DNA from: Kineosporia babensis
GTDB taxonomy: Bacteria > Actinomycetota > Actinomycetes > Actinomycetales > Kineosporiaceae
Length of the DNA: 64,000 nt
Assembly: GCF_021129305.1 (NCBI RefSeq)
Contig: NZ_JAJOMB010000029.1
Coordinates: 1 to 64,000, forward strand
Reading direction: 5' to 3'
Shown here: one piece after another, positions 17,613 through 26,956 of the stretch
How positions within the stretch are numbered: the first letter of the stretch is position 1
Layout of the letters: each line of letters opens with the position of its first letter
Position numbers and translations under genes: made by a program
Notes under the pieces: model-generated
Databases searched by the model: none
What the model was told of the DNA's origin: nothing
The model's input: the letters and a program-made list of their open reading frames with translations, nothing else

Positions 17613-19334
17613 CTAGGAGGCCTCTTCGCCGATCCGGCCGGGATCCGCCTCCACCCGGTTGCGGCCCGAGCGCTTGGCCCGGTACAGCCGCTCGTCGGCG
17701 TGCTCGATCAGGTCGCGCACCTCGTCCCCGGCCTGCGCGCTGTACACACCGATGCTGATCGTCACGCGCAGTCCCGGCCGGATCGAGCTCCAGTCGTGGT
17801 CCTGCACACTGCGTCGCACCCGGTGGCACACCTCCACCGCCTCGGGCTCGGTCAGCCCGGGCAGCGCCAGCAGGAACTCCTCGCCACCGAACCGCCCGGT
17901 CAGGTCACCGGCCCGGCACGAGCGGCGCAGCAGCCCGGCCACCGCGACCAGCACCTCGTCCCCGGTCTGGTGGCCCCAGGTGTCGTTGATGTGCTTGAAG
18001 TGGTCCAGGTCGAGGACCGCCAGGCTGAGCGGCTGGCCGGTCGCCGCGGCCCCGGCCAGCAGCCGCGGCAGTTCCGCCTCGATGTGGTGCCGGTTGGACA
18101 GCCGGGTCAGCGCGTCCTCGTTGGCCCGCCGGTCCAGGTCGGCAGCCACCCGCTCGAGTGCCTGGACCTCGGCCTCCAGCTGCCGGCTGCGGGCCCGGTA
18201 CATCTGCGACTCGGTACGGGCGTCGGCGGCGTCCAGGCGGGCGTGGTCCACCTCGATCAGCTGTTCCAGCCGGCGGGCCCGGGTCGCCGCCACGGCCGAG
18301 CGCAGCTGCCGCTCCACCGCGGTGTGCTCCTTGTGGCTGCGCAGCGCGGCCTCGAACTGCCCGGTCAGCTCCAGCGCCCGGGTCAGCTCCAGGGCGATGT
18401 CCATCCGGATCGGCAGCTCGCCGGAGGCCGTGGCGCGTTCCAGCGCGACGGTCAGCTCCTCGGCCGCCTGCCGCGCGTCGCCGCGCTCGATCAGCGCACT
18501 GGCGCCGTGGTAGATGGTGGCCAGCTCCAGGGCCTGGAAGCCGTTCTCCCGGGCGATCCGGCGGGCCTGGAGAATGGACTCCAGCCCGGCCTCCAGGCGG
18601 CCCGCCAGGACCAGCAGCAGGCCGTGGTTGTCGTACGCCAGGGCCTGCCGGTAGGGCGTGCCGTCGGTGGGGTCCAGCGCCAGTTCCACCGCCCGCTCGG
18701 CGTAGCCCAGGGCCTGCTCGAGCACCGTGGCGGTGTCCGGGGCGTCCTCGGCCAGGCGCTGGCGGTACAGCCCGATCGAGTTGTCGGCGATGTTGTTGAC
18801 GATGCAGAATCGGGCGTCCGCGTCGAGGTCCTCGGCCAGCTCCAGGGCCCGCATCTGGAACTGCGCGGCCCGGGCGTGGTCCTGCATCCCGGCGTGCACC
18901 ACGGCGATCCGGTTGAGCACCCAGAACAGCAGCGGCCGGTCGTTCAGCCGGGCCGCGATCTCGCGGGCCACGGCCAGGCTGTCCAGGGCCTCCTCGGCCA
19001 GCCCGATCTCGTTCAGGGCGAGCGCCTGCACCACCAGGGTCTGGCCCAGGCCGGCCTGGTCGTCGAGCTCGGTCAGGACCTTGCCGGCCTGGTCGCAGAC
19101 CTGGCTGCAGTCCTCGTGCTGACCGGCCTGGCCGAGCAGCCGGGCCAGCAGCACCAGCGCGTCCGCCTGGGCGCGCTTGTCGCCCAGGTCGTCGGCCAGG
19201 GCGTAGGCCTCGCGGGCGAGCTCGATGCCCTGCTCGCAGTTGCCGGAGTCCAGGGCCGTGGCCGACTCGGCGAGCAGGTCCTTGAGCATGGCCGTGATCT
19301 GAGGATCCACGGGCATGACGCCGCACGTTTCCAC
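17613..19334 (-). CDS. TPR-GGDEF diguanylate cyclase
   Basis: A 573-residue soluble protein from the GTG at 19334, chosen because AAGGAG lies 5 bases upstream. Longer starts at up to 19463 have no ribosome site and cross the nusB terminator. Residues 1 to about 360 are helical TPR-like repeats (ELAREAYALADDLGDKRAQA and similar). A coiled coil at about 365-415 links to the GGDEF domain. The active-site motif GGEEF is at 483-487. A canonical inhibitory I-site RAGD lies five residues before it (Arg474, Asp477). LDLDHFKHINDTWGH, the nucleotide-binding segment, is intact. It should make c-di-GMP, the BldD ligand. There is no membrane segment, so the TPR part probably senses a protein partner. Confidence 0.93.
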   Translation of the reverse strand: METCGVMPVDPQITAMLKDLLAESATALDSGNCEQGIELAREAYALADDLGDKRAQADALVLLARLLGQAGQHEDCSQVCDQAGKVLTELDDQAGLGQTLVVQALALNEIGLAEEALDSLAVAREIAARLNDRPLLFWVLNRIAVVHAGMQDHARAAQFQMRALELAEDLDADARFCIVNNIADNSIGLYRQRLAEDAPDTATVLEQALGYAERAVELALDPTDGTPYRQALAYDNHGLLLVLAGRLEAGLESILQARRIARENGFQALELATIYHGASALIERGDARQAAEELTVALERATASGELPIRMDIALELTRALELTGQFEAALRSHKEHTAVERQLRSAVAATRARRLEQLIEVDHARLDAADARTESQMYRARSRQLEAEVQALERVAADLDRRANEDALTRLSNRHHIEAELPRLLAGAAATGQPLSLAVLDLDHFKHINDTWGHQTGDEVLVAVAGLLRRSCRAGDLTGRFGGEEFLLALPGLTEPEAVEVCHRVRRSVQDHDWSSIRPGLRVTISIGVYSAQAGDEVRDLIEHADERLYRAKRSGRNRVEADPGRIGEEAS

Positions 19335-19461
19335 CGCGTCTCCTTCGTGCCGCCCGCTTGCCGTCCTCTGCTTCATCGGCAGGGGCCCGGCGGGCTTGCA
19401 GGATTCGGGTGCGTGGATGTGGCTGCCTGTGCCCGGCGCGGGGCCCGATCGGGGCGGATCC

Positions 19462-19509
19462 ACCCGTCCGGCCCACCCTCCGGTGACGGAGGGTCGGGCC
19501 GTGACGGGT
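19462..19509 (-). terminator. Extended nested hairpin after nusB
   Basis: Three stem blocks pair in order: ACCCGTC with GACGGGT, GGCCC with GGGCC, and CCCTCCG with CGGAGGG around a GTGA loop. They are interrupted by small bulges. The structure begins directly beside the nusB stop at 19510. There is no T-tract. It probably ends the aroC-to-nusB transcript and insulates the diguanylate cyclase gene. Confidence 0.7.
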
Positions 19510-19920
19510 CTACGAGGAGGCCTTGACCTCGAGCAGCCGGGCCAGCAGGCCGTTCACGAAGTTCGGCGAGTCGTCGGTGGAGAGCGTGCGGGCCAGTTCC
19601 ACGGCCTCGTCGATCGCCACCGCGTCGGGCACGTCGTCGTTGAACAGCAGTTCCCAGGTGCCCAGCCGCAGGACCGCGCGGTCGACCGCGGGCATCCGCT
19701 CCACCGTCCAGCCGTGCGAGTAGGTCGACAGCAGCTCGTCGATCCGCTCGGTGCTGGCGGTGACTCCCTCGACCAGCTCGGCCGTGTAGGCCGGCAGCAG
19801 CCGGTTCGGGTCGTCGGTGCGACGGCGCTCGGCCATCAGGGTCAGCGGGTCGACCCCGCGCACGTCGGCCTCGAACAGGATGTCGAGGGCGCGCTTACGG
19901 GCCTTGCTGCGGGCTCCCAC
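19510..19920 (-). CDS. nusB: Transcription antitermination factor NusB
   Basis: A 136-residue all-helical protein that binds boxA RNA with NusE (S10) to prevent termination, chiefly in rRNA operons. The N-terminus SKARKRALDILFEADVRG and the C-terminal VDRAVLRLGTWELLF...AIDEAVELARTLSTDDSPNFVNGLL are diagnostic. It follows efp with a 4-base gap, the usual actinobacterial arrangement. Confidence 0.96.
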   Translation of the reverse strand: MGARSKARKRALDILFEADVRGVDPLTLMAERRRTDDPNRLLPAYTAELVEGVTASTERIDELLSTYSHGWTVERMPAVDRAVLRLGTWELLFNDDVPDAVAIDEAVELARTLSTDDSPNFVNGLLARLLEVKASS

Positions 19921-19924
19921 GAGA

Positions 19925-20485
19925 TCAGTTCACACGGCCGAGGTAGTCGCCCGTGCGGGTGTCCACCTTGACCTTGGTGTTGTTCTCGATGAACAGCGGG
20001 ACCTGGATCTCGTAGCCGGTCTCCAGGGTGGCCGGCTTGTTGCCACCGGTGGAGCGGTCGCCCTGCAGGCCCGGCTCGGTGTAGGTGATCTCCAGGACCA
20101 CGGAGGTGGGCAGCTCGACGTACAGCGGGGTGCCCTCGTGCAGCGCGACGATCACGTCGGTGCTCTCCAGCATGAAGTTGGCGGCGGTGCCCACGGTCGC
20201 GCCGGCCACCGGCAGCTGGTCGTAGGTCTCGCTGTCCATGAAGACGAAGTCCTCGCCGTCCTTGTACAGGTACTGCATGTCGCGCTTGTCGACGTTGGCG
20301 GTCTCGACCTTGGTGCCCGCGTTGAAGGTCTTGTCCACGACCTTGCCGGAGAGCACGTGCTTCAGCTTGGTCCGCACGAAGGCCGGGCCCTTGCCGGGCT
20401 TGACGTGCTGGAACTCGACCACCGACCAAAGCTGCTTGTCGAGGTTGAGCACCATGCCGTTCTTGAGTTCGTTGGTCGAAGCCAC
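19925..20485 (-). CDS. efp: Elongation factor P
   Basis: A 186-residue EF-P that rescues ribosomes stalled on polyproline. I chose the GTG at 20485, giving the standard N-terminus [14 protein letters not shown] with GAGAGAG upstream; the frame runs on to 20524. The tip of the first domain reads KPGKGPAF, with Lys32. This PGKGP form belongs to the actinobacterial EF-P subclass reported to work without lysine modification. No epmA- or epmB-like gene is in the window. It is cotranscribed with nusB. Confidence 0.96.
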   Translation of the reverse strand: MASTNELKNGMVLNLDKQLWSVVEFQHVKPGKGPAFVRTKLKHVLSGKVVDKTFNAGTKVETANVDKRDMQYLYKDGEDFVFMDSETYDQLPVAGATVGTAANFMLESTDVIVALHEGTPLYVELPTSVVLEITYTEPGLQGDRSTGGNKPATLETGYEIQVPLFIENNTKVKVDTRTGDYLGRVN

Positions 20486-20582
20486 GTGTGGATCTCTCTC
20501 GTCTGCATCGGGGAGCGCGGCCACCGGTCAGGGGCCTGCGCGAACGGTCTGGGGGTTCGGTGGAGTCTACCGGCTGGCCGGA

Positions 20583-21023
20583 TCAGGTTCGCGCGGCAAC
20601 GGCCCGCAGGGCCAGCAGGTACCCCTCGCGGCCCAGGCCCGCGATCGTGCCGGTGGAGACCCCGCCGACCACGCTGGTGTGCCGGAACACCTCCCGGGCG
20701 GCCGGGTTGGACAGGTGCACCTCGATCAGGGTGAGCCCGGCCTTGGTGACCATCGCGCAGGCGTCCCGCACGGCGTAGGAGTAGTGCGTGAAGGCCGCCG
20801 GGTTGAGCACCACGTGCGCACCCGCGTCCACCGCCTCGTGCAGCCAGCCGATCATCTGCGACTCGTCGTCGGTCTGGCGGACCTCCACCTCAAGACCTAG
20901 CTCCGTCCCGGCCTTGACGCACGCCCCGGCCAGGTCGGCCAGGGTGTCGCTGCCGTAGACGTCGGGCTCGCGGACGCCGAGACGCCCGAGATTGGGGCCG
21001 TTGAGGACAAGGACGGAGGTCAT
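20583..21023 (-). CDS. aroQ: 3-dehydroquinate dehydratase, type II
   Basis: A 146-residue type II dehydroquinase of the shikimate pathway. It carries the N-terminal [19 protein letters not shown] with the catalytic Tyr, [18 protein letters not shown], and the [17 protein letters not shown] loop with the catalytic His. It lies between aroB and efp, about 80 bases after the aroB stop. No pepP/pepQ gene separates it from efp, unlike in mycobacteria. Confidence 0.96.
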   Translation of the reverse strand: MTSVLVLNGPNLGRLGVREPDVYGSDTLADLAGACVKAGTELGLEVEVRQTDDESQMIGWLHEAVDAGAHVVLNPAAFTHYSYAVRDACAMVTKAGLTLIEVHLSNPAAREVFRHTSVVGGVSTGTIAGLGREGYLLALRAVAART

Positions 21024-21058
21024 GCGGGCGAGATTACCGACTCACGGGAGCAGCACCC

Positions 21059-21078
21059 TCCCGGAACCGGATCCGGGA
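21059..21078 (-). terminator. Small hairpin between aroB and aroQ
   Basis: TCCCGGA (21059-21065) pairs with TCCGGGA (21072-21078) across ACCGGA. It lies about 28 bases beyond the aroB stop. It is short and has no T-tract, so it may only attenuate. Confidence 0.3.
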
Positions 21079-21105
21079 AGGCGCCGCGAACGTCTTCAGG
21101 TAGTG

Positions 21106-22179
21106 CTACTCGCTGATCAGCCGGTAGGCCTCTTCCAGCAGAGCCGGCTCGGGCCCTTCCAGCCGGCCCGGCTTCGCCAGACCGTCCAGCACCACGAACC
21201 GCATCAGGTCACCGCGGTTCTTCTTGTCCCGCCCCATCGCCGCGATCAGCGCGGGCCAGCGATCCCCCCGGTAGGTCCGCGGCAGGCCCAGGCTCGCCAG
21301 CGCCTCGGAGTGCCGGGCGACCAGCTCGGGCGGGGTGCGGCCGGCCAGCTCACCGAGCCGCGCCACGTACATCATCCCGACCGCGACCGCCTCGCCGTGC
21401 CGCCAGGTGTACTGCTCGACCTGCTCCACGCCGTGCGCGAAAGTGTGCCCGTAGTTGAGGAACTCGCGCTCCCCGGACTCCTTGAGGTCGTTCGTGACCA
21501 CCTTGGCCTTGACCGCGATGGCCCGCTCGACCAGCTCCCGCAGGGTGGCCGAGTCCCAGCTGGTGGCGGCCGCCGGGTCCGCCGCGACCAGGTCCAGGAT
21601 GACCGGGTCGGCGATGAAGCCACACTTGACCACCTCGGCCAGCCCGGCCACCAGATCGGCATGGGGCAGGGTGCGCAGCGCGTCCAGGTCGCAGATCACC
21701 GCGCGGGGCGGGTGGAAGGCCCCCACCAGGTTCTTGCCCTCGGCGGTGTTGATCCCGGTCTTACCCCCGACCGCGGCGTCGACCATGCCCAGCAGCGTGG
21801 TGGGTACCTGCACCACGCCCACGCCGCGCAGCCAGCTGGCGGCGACGAAACCGGCCAGGTCGGTGACGGCTCCCCCGCCCAGGCCGACCACCGCGTCGGA
21901 GCGGGTGAATCCGGCCTGCCCGAGCAGCGCCCAGCACATGGTCAGGGTCTCGGCGGTCTTGGCGCCCTCCCCGTCGGGCACCTCGATCAGCAGGGGGCGC
22001 AGCCCGAGGTCGGCCAGCTGCTGGCTGACCGTACGGCCCAGCGCCCGCAGCGTGCGCGGATGGACGACCGCCACCCGGGAGACCTTCTCGCCCAGGGCGG
22101 CGGGCAGCTGCGCGAGCACCCCGGAGCCGATCGTGACGTCGTACTGCTCGTCCGTGCCGACCGTGATCGTGGTGCTCAT
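21106..22179 (-). CDS. aroB: 3-dehydroquinate synthase
   Basis: A 357-residue NAD-dependent, metal-dependent cyclase converting DAHP to dehydroquinate. It has the NAD-binding EVPDGEGAKT, then VGLGGGAVTDLAGFVAASWLRG, the substrate-binding VPTTLLGMVDAAVGGKTGIN, and the metal ligands Glu (GLAEVVKCG) and His (FLNYGHTFAHGVE). It overlaps aroK by 4 bases. Confidence 0.97.
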   Translation of the reverse strand: MSTTITVGTDEQYDVTIGSGVLAQLPAALGEKVSRVAVVHPRTLRALGRTVSQQLADLGLRPLLIEVPDGEGAKTAETLTMCWALLGQAGFTRSDAVVGLGGGAVTDLAGFVAASWLRGVGVVQVPTTLLGMVDAAVGGKTGINTAEGKNLVGAFHPPRAVICDLDALRTLPHADLVAGLAEVVKCGFIADPVILDLVAADPAAATSWDSATLRELVERAIAVKAKVVTNDLKESGEREFLNYGHTFAHGVEQVEQYTWRHGEAVAVGMMYVARLGELAGRTPPELVARHSEALASLGLPRTYRGDRWPALIAAMGRDKKNRGDLMRFVVLDGLAKPGRLEGPEPALLEEAYRLISE

Positions 22180-22700
22180 ACCTGCTCCCTTGCCGCCTTA
22201 CCCAGGACCTTCAGCACCGCCTCGGTGACCTCCTCCGGGCTGAGCCCGTCGGTCGGCACCCGGTGGGTGGCGATCTCGGTGTAGATCGGCCTGCGGTGGT
22301 CCATCATGATCGTCCACTGCGCCCGGGGATTACCTAGAAGCAGAGGACGATTGGTGTTGAGTCCGACGCGCCGCGCAGCATCGGTGATCCGTACGTCGAG
22401 GAAGACCACGGTGTGCCGGCGCAGCTCTTCCTGGGTGCGGGGGTCGAGCACCGCTCCCCCGCCCAGGGCCAGGATGCCCTCGTGTTCCTGCAGGGCGGTG
22501 CTGACGGCGGTGTGCTCCAGCTCGCGGAAGTGCGGTTCGCCGTCCTCGACGAAGATGTCGGCGATCGTCTTGCCGGCGCTCGCCTCGATGTCCTCGTCGG
22601 TGTCCCGGACCGCCAGCCCCAGCCGTTCGGCCAGGGCGTGCGCGATGGTCGTCTTACCGGCCCCGGGCGGGCCGATCAGGACGGCCGCGGGCCCGCTCAC
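22176..22700 (-). CDS. aroK: Shikimate kinase
   Basis: A 174-residue P-loop kinase that phosphorylates shikimate at O3. The GTG start at 22700 overlaps the aroC stop as GTGA; the frame extends upstream within aroC but that part is not AroK-like. Motifs are GPPGAGKTT at 10-18, [18 protein letters not shown] with the substrate-binding Asp, LALGGGAVL and the lid segment TNRPLLLG. The order aroC-aroK-aroB is the classical actinobacterial shikimate group. Confidence 0.96.
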   Translation of the reverse strand: MSGPAAVLIGPPGAGKTTIAHALAERLGLAVRDTDEDIEASAGKTIADIFVEDGEPHFRELEHTAVSTALQEHEGILALGGGAVLDPRTQEELRRHTVVFLDVRITDAARRVGLNTNRPLLLGNPRAQWTIMMDHRRPIYTEIATHRVPTDGLSPEEVTEAVLKVLGKAAREQV

Positions 22701-23923
22701 GAGATGTCCGAGCGCATCAGCTCGGGGATCGATTCCAGGTAGCTGCGCACGTTGCGGGCGGTCTCGCCCACGCTGTCGCCGCCGAACTTCTCGACCAGGG
22801 CCTCGGCCAGGACCAGGGCCACCATCGCCTCGGCCACCACGCCGGCGGCCGGGACCGCGCACACGTCCGAGCGCTGGTGGATCGCCACCGCCTTCTCTCC
22901 GCTGGCCACGTCGACCGTGTCCAGGGCCCGCGGCACCGTGGAGATCGGCTTCATCGCCGCGCGCACCCGCAGCACGTCACCGGTGCTCATGCCGCCCTCG
23001 ACGCCGCCGGCCCGGCCGGTCCGCCGGCGCAGCAGGCCGTCCTCGCCGCGCTCGATCTCGTCGTGCGCCACCGAGCCCCGCCGGGTGGCGGTGCGGAAGC
23101 CGTCGCCGACCTCGACGCCCTTGATCGCCTGGATGCCCATCAGCGCACCGGCCAGCCGGGAGTCCAGGCGGCGGTCCCAGTGCACGTGGCTGCCCAGGCC
23201 CGGCGGCAGGCCGTAGGCCAGCACCTCGACCACGCCTCCGAGGGTGTCCCCGGCCTTCTTGCAGTCGTCGATCTCGCTGATCATGGCCGCGCTGGTCGGG
23301 GCGTGGAAGCTGCGCACCGGGTCGGCGTCCAGGGCCGCGACGTCGTCCGGGCCGGGCAGCGTCGCGTCCTCGGGGGTGTCGACCGGCCCGATCGCCACGG
23401 TGTGACTGACCAGGCGAACGCCCGCCACCTGCTCCAGGAAGCTCGCGGCCACCTGGCCGAGGGCCACCCGGGCCGCGGTCTCCCGGGCCGAGGCGCGCTC
23501 CAGGACCGGGCGCGCGTCGTCGAAGCCGTACTTCTGCATCCCGACCAGATCGGCGTGACCGGGACGGGGCCGGGTCAGCGGGGCGCTGCGGCCCTGACCG
23601 TCCAGCGGCTTGTCGTTGGGGTCGTCGGTGATCTCCTCGACCGGCGGATCGGCCGACATCACCTTTTCCCACTTCGGCCATTCGGTGTTGCCGATCTGCA
23701 CCGCGAACGGCCCGCCCTGGCTCACCCCGTGCCGCAGACCCCCGGTGACGCGGACCTCGTCCAGTTCGAACTTCATCCGGGCGCCGCGGCCGTAGCCGAG
23801 CCGGCGCCGGGCCAGCGCGGTCTGGATCTCGCCGGTGGTGATCTGGACGCCGGCCGGCAGTCCCTCAAGGACGCCGATCAGCAGGGGGCCATGGGACTCG
23901 CCCGCAGTGAGCCAACGAAGCAT
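22697..23923 (-). CDS. aroC: Chorismate synthase
   Basis: A 408-residue FMN-dependent lyase making chorismate from EPSP. It carries the signature [18 protein letters not shown] at the N-terminus, [30 protein letters not shown], and the C-terminal [30 protein letters not shown]. It is the first gene of the aroC-K-B-Q-efp-nusB group and lies 66 bases after the pilus gene pilO on the same strand. Confidence 0.97.
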   Translation of the reverse strand: MLRWLTAGESHGPLLIGVLEGLPAGVQITTGEIQTALARRRLGYGRGARMKFELDEVRVTGGLRHGVSQGGPFAVQIGNTEWPKWEKVMSADPPVEEITDDPNDKPLDGQGRSAPLTRPRPGHADLVGMQKYGFDDARPVLERASARETAARVALGQVAASFLEQVAGVRLVSHTVAIGPVDTPEDATLPGPDDVAALDADPVRSFHAPTSAAMISEIDDCKKAGDTLGGVVEVLAYGLPPGLGSHVHWDRRLDSRLAGALMGIQAIKGVEVGDGFRTATRRGSVAHDEIERGEDGLLRRRTGRAGGVEGGMSTGDVLRVRAAMKPISTVPRALDTVDVASGEKAVAIHQRSDVCAVPAAGVVAEAMVALVLAEALVEKFGGDSVGETARNVRSYLESIPELMRSDIS

Positions 23924-23989
23924 GGGTCTGATCCTGCCATGACGCAGGGTGCGCTCCGGAAACGCGTCCCTCTGGTGAGACGAGGTGGC

Positions 23990-24979
23990 TCAGTTGGTCT
24001 GGGTGTTCGGGTCCGTCGCGGCCACCGAACCGCCCGCGGTGGGGGTGTCCGTGGGTTCCGTCGTCACTTCGGTCCAGGTACCGCTGAGAGACGACTGGGC
24101 CGCGGTGGCGTCGCGCTTGATGTCCTCGAGGGTGGAGTCGTCGGACAGGAGCACGAACACCGTCCCGGTCAGGGAGAGGCTCCACGCGTCCTGCACGGTC
24201 CCGGTACCGCTTCCGTCGGTCCCGGTCCCGGTTCCGTCGGTACCTGTTCCGGCTCCGGTTCCGTCGGTCGAGGAGACCGTCGGTGTAGCAGCCGAGCCTT
24301 CCTGTCCCTTGCCGTCCGGGGTGGCGGTCGGTGCCGTGCCGGGGTCACCGTCGGCCCGCAGCGCACTGCGGTCGATCCGGGCCCCGACAAGGCCACCCGT
24401 GCCTTCGGCCCCGGCATTCGACGACAGCGCGAACGCACTCACCATGTACGAACGGGAAACCTTGCCCTGCAACGCCTTCAACCAGCTCGACAACTCGTAG
24501 TAGTCGCCGCTGAGTTCCACGTTCATCGGAAGAGAGACCAGATCTCCCGGAGAGCCCAGGCCGGTCGCCGCGGCCGGGTCGGCGACTGCCGAGGCATCGC
24601 CCGTGCCCGAGCCGGCCAGCGTCACCAGTACCGGCGTGCCCGGGGCGATGCTCTTCAGGTTCACCCCGGCCTCCGTGCTGATCGTGTCCAGCGTGCGCAG
24701 GTACTCCGGGATGTCCGCATCCGGCGGTAGTTCCTCCGCGATCTTCTTGAGCTCCTCCTTCTGCTGGGGCAGATCCGCCGCCTGGTCCTTCAGTTGGGTG
24801 AGCTTCATCTGGAGCATCGAGGCCTGGTCGTCCGAGGCGATCGCCTGCTCCCGCAACGCGATCGCATCGTCCCGCCGGGGCGAGATCAGCAGATACCAGG
24901 CACCGAGCATCAGCACCAGGCAGAGTGTCACCGCACCGAGCGACCAGCGGGCGGTCCGGCTGGCAAGTAAGGAGGACAC
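23990..24979 (-). CDS. pilO: Type IV pilus inner-membrane assembly protein PilO-like
   Basis: A 329-residue bitopic protein. A short cytoplasmic N-terminus and one transmembrane helix (about 15-33, LGAVTLCLVLMLGAWYLLI) lead into a coiled coil (LKDQAADLPQQKEELKKIAEEL). A ferredoxin-like PilO domain follows (YYELSSWLKALQGKVSRSYMV). The C-terminal part carries a low-complexity Gly/Thr/Asp spacer (repeats of GTGTDG, about 245-265). PilO pairs with PilN as part of the alignment complex linking PilM to the pilus. It is the last pilus gene before aroC. Confidence 0.85.
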   Translation of the reverse strand: MSSLLASRTARWSLGAVTLCLVLMLGAWYLLISPRRDDAIALREQAIASDDQASMLQMKLTQLKDQAADLPQQKEELKKIAEELPPDADIPEYLRTLDTISTEAGVNLKSIAPGTPVLVTLAGSGTGDASAVADPAAATGLGSPGDLVSLPMNVELSGDYYELSSWLKALQGKVSRSYMVSAFALSSNAGAEGTGGLVGARIDRSALRADGDPGTAPTATPDGKGQEGSAATPTVSSTDGTGAGTGTDGTGTGTDGSGTGTVQDAWSLSLTGTVFVLLSDDSTLEDIKRDATAAQSSLSGTWTEVTTEPTDTPTAGGSVAATDPNTQTN

Positions 24980-25027
24980 GAAAAGAGCTCCTTCGACGAC
25001 GGAGTGGTAGTGACGGGACGGCGCCGT

Positions 25028-25750
25028 TCAGTTTCCGGATCCCGGCTCGGTGCCGGGCTTCTGGTAGCGGCCGGACAACGAACTCGACCCGACGACGCCC
25101 GTGACGCTGAACGTCGTGTTACTGCTCTGCTCGTCCTTGGTTGCCGACTTGAGTTCCGAGGACTGGAAGCCGCGCAGTTCGTCGAAGGCGGCCATCCAGT
25201 CCGCGACACCCGTGTAACTGGATGTGCTGCCCTCGATCGCCAAGGTGGCCACCGCCGCCGGAGTGAGCGGATCGATCGGTGCCGCCGTCCCGGTCACCAA
25301 GGTCATCTGCACGCTCTGGTACTCCACCCCCGACGGGCGGGCCCGATCCAGTTGATTGATGTACCGCGACCAGGGCACGTCGCCGACGTACACCTGCTTG
25401 CGCGCCGCTGTCGCCGCCTCGACCTGCGCGTAGATCTTCGGCACCTCGCTGTACTCGGTCTGCTGCTGCTGCAACCGGATCACCCGGTTCGCCGCCGCAT
25501 CGGCCTCGGCCTGGGCGTTCTTCACCCCGTTCTGCGCCCACACGGTGCCGACCGCGATCGCGGCCAGCACCAGCACCACGCTCGCGGCCAGGCTGACCTG
25601 GGTGCGCCGGAACGAGCGGGTCTCCAGCACCTCCAGCGGAAGCAGGTTGACCTTCGCCACCGGCGCCCAGCTGACCGGCCGGGACCCGGCGTCGACGGCC
25701 GGCTGCACCTCGGTCGGGGCAACGGGCGAGGCGTGCTGGCCCTCGCTCAT
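25028..25750 (-). CDS. pilN: Type IV pilus assembly protein PilN-like
   Basis: A 240-residue bitopic protein starting at the ATG at 25750, which overlaps the pilM stop as TGATG. The cytoplasmic segment contains VAKVNLLPLEVLETR, the conserved PilN motif that docks on PilM. A transmembrane helix follows (about 50-73), then a coiled coil (AQAEADAAANRVIRLQQQQTEY) and the PilN fold. The open frame extends much further upstream but there it only shadows pilM. It acts with PilM and PilO. Confidence 0.88.
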   Translation of the reverse strand: MSEGQHASPVAPTEVQPAVDAGSRPVSWAPVAKVNLLPLEVLETRSFRRTQVSLAASVVLVLAAIAVGTVWAQNGVKNAQAEADAAANRVIRLQQQQTEYSEVPKIYAQVEAATAARKQVYVGDVPWSRYINQLDRARPSGVEYQSVQMTLVTGTAAPIDPLTPAAVATLAIEGSTSSYTGVADWMAAFDELRGFQSSELKSATKDEQSSNTTFSVTGVVGSSSLSGRYQKPGTEPGSGN

Positions 25751-26799
25751 CAGATCGCCCCCAGCGCCAGGCCGACCGGGACCGCGGCGAGCGGCTTGAT
25801 GAACTCGATCTGGTCGGCGTCCAGCCCGGTGCGCCCGAGCTTCAGCGGCCACAGCGGATCGCCGATCACCACCGGCATCCGGGTGCCCGCGGCCAGCCGC
25901 TCGGCCAGGCCTTCGAGCCGGGAACCGCCGCCGGAGATCACGATTCGCTCCACCGGGCGGCCCGCGGACGAGACGGCGTAGTAGTCGAGCGAGCCGCGGA
26001 TCTCGTCGACGAAGTCCTGGGCGGTGGTGGCCACGGTGCGCGAGACCATCTCCAGCTCGTCGCCCGAGGCGATCCGGGTGAAGTGCTGCTTCAGTCCCTC
26101 GGCGCGTTCCAGCGGCACGCCCAGCTGCTCGGACACCGCGTCGGTGACGTCCTGCCCGCCCATCAGCAGGATCCGGACGAACCGGGGGACGCCGGCGGAG
26201 TGGACGACGATGTTGGTCACCCGGGCGCCCACGTCGATCAGCGCCTCGGTGCCGACGGTCAGGTCGGTCTGGCGGCCCATCGCCCGCAGCACGGCGAACG
26301 AGGTCAGGTCCACGCTGTCGACCCGCAGACCGGCCTTCTCGGCGCACTGCACGTTGCGCAGCACCACGTCGCGCTGGGCCGCGACCAGCAGACCACGCAG
26401 CTGACGGGCGCCGTCGTCGTTGGTGAACTCCTCCAGCGGGTAGAAGTCCAGCACCGAGTCCTCCACCGAGATCGGCAGGAAGTCGGCCACGTGGAAGGCC
26501 AGGCTCTTGCGCAGCTCCCCCTGTTCCATCCAGGGCAGGTCCAGCTGGCGCACGATCACCCGCTGGTTGGCCACCCCCAGGACCACCTTCTTGGCCCCGA
26601 AATGGGTGGCGGACCAGAGTTCCTTGATCGCCGCGGTGACGGTCTCGACGTCCACGACCTCGCCGTCCCGGACCGCCCCGTCGGGCAGCACCACCTGTCC
26701 GAAGCGGTCCAGCGTGACCCCGTCGCGCCCGAACGACAGCTCGACGGCGCGGACGACGGAGGTGCCGATGTCCAGTCCGATGGCCGTTCGTCGTGCCAT
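25750..26799 (-). CDS. pilM: Type IV pilus assembly ATPase-like protein PilM
   Basis: A 349-residue actin-like (FtsA/PilM) cytoplasmic protein. The ATG at 26799 is preceded by GGAAGGGA. It carries the nucleotide-binding phosphate-1 motif IGLDIGTSVVRAVEL, LIDVGARVTNIVVHSAG and the adenosine motif IVISGGGSRLEGLAERLA. PilM binds the PilN N-terminus to couple the cytoplasmic motor to the membrane complex. It overlaps pilN and is separated from the prepilin peptidase gene by about 160 bases, so it may have its own promoter. Confidence 0.92.
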   Translation of the reverse strand: MARRTAIGLDIGTSVVRAVELSFGRDGVTLDRFGQVVLPDGAVRDGEVVDVETVTAAIKELWSATHFGAKKVVLGVANQRVIVRQLDLPWMEQGELRKSLAFHVADFLPISVEDSVLDFYPLEEFTNDDGARQLRGLLVAAQRDVVLRNVQCAEKAGLRVDSVDLTSFAVLRAMGRQTDLTVGTEALIDVGARVTNIVVHSAGVPRFVRILLMGGQDVTDAVSEQLGVPLERAEGLKQHFTRIASGDELEMVSRTVATTAQDFVDEIRGSLDYYAVSSAGRPVERIVISGGGSRLEGLAERLAAGTRMPVVIGDPLWPLKLGRTGLDADQIEFIKPLAAVPVGLALGAI

Positions 26800-26897
26800 G
26801 CCTGCGGTCCCTTCCCGTGGGGAGCGTGGTGCCTGCCGACGCGTCCCTTGCATCGATCGCCCAAAAGCGTGATCGGGAGGGCTTGCACAAGTCTTGA

Positions 26898-26922
26898 GCG
26901 TCCGGTTCAGAATTGAGGACGC
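26898..26922 (-). terminator. Weak hairpin after the prepilin peptidase gene
   Basis: GCGTCC (26898-26903) pairs with GGACGC (26917-26922) about 35 bases beyond the pilD stop. The stem is only six pairs and has no T-tract. Confidence 0.25.
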
Positions 26923-26956
26923 CCGAACGCTCGCTCCCGGGTCGGGGCGGACCGGT

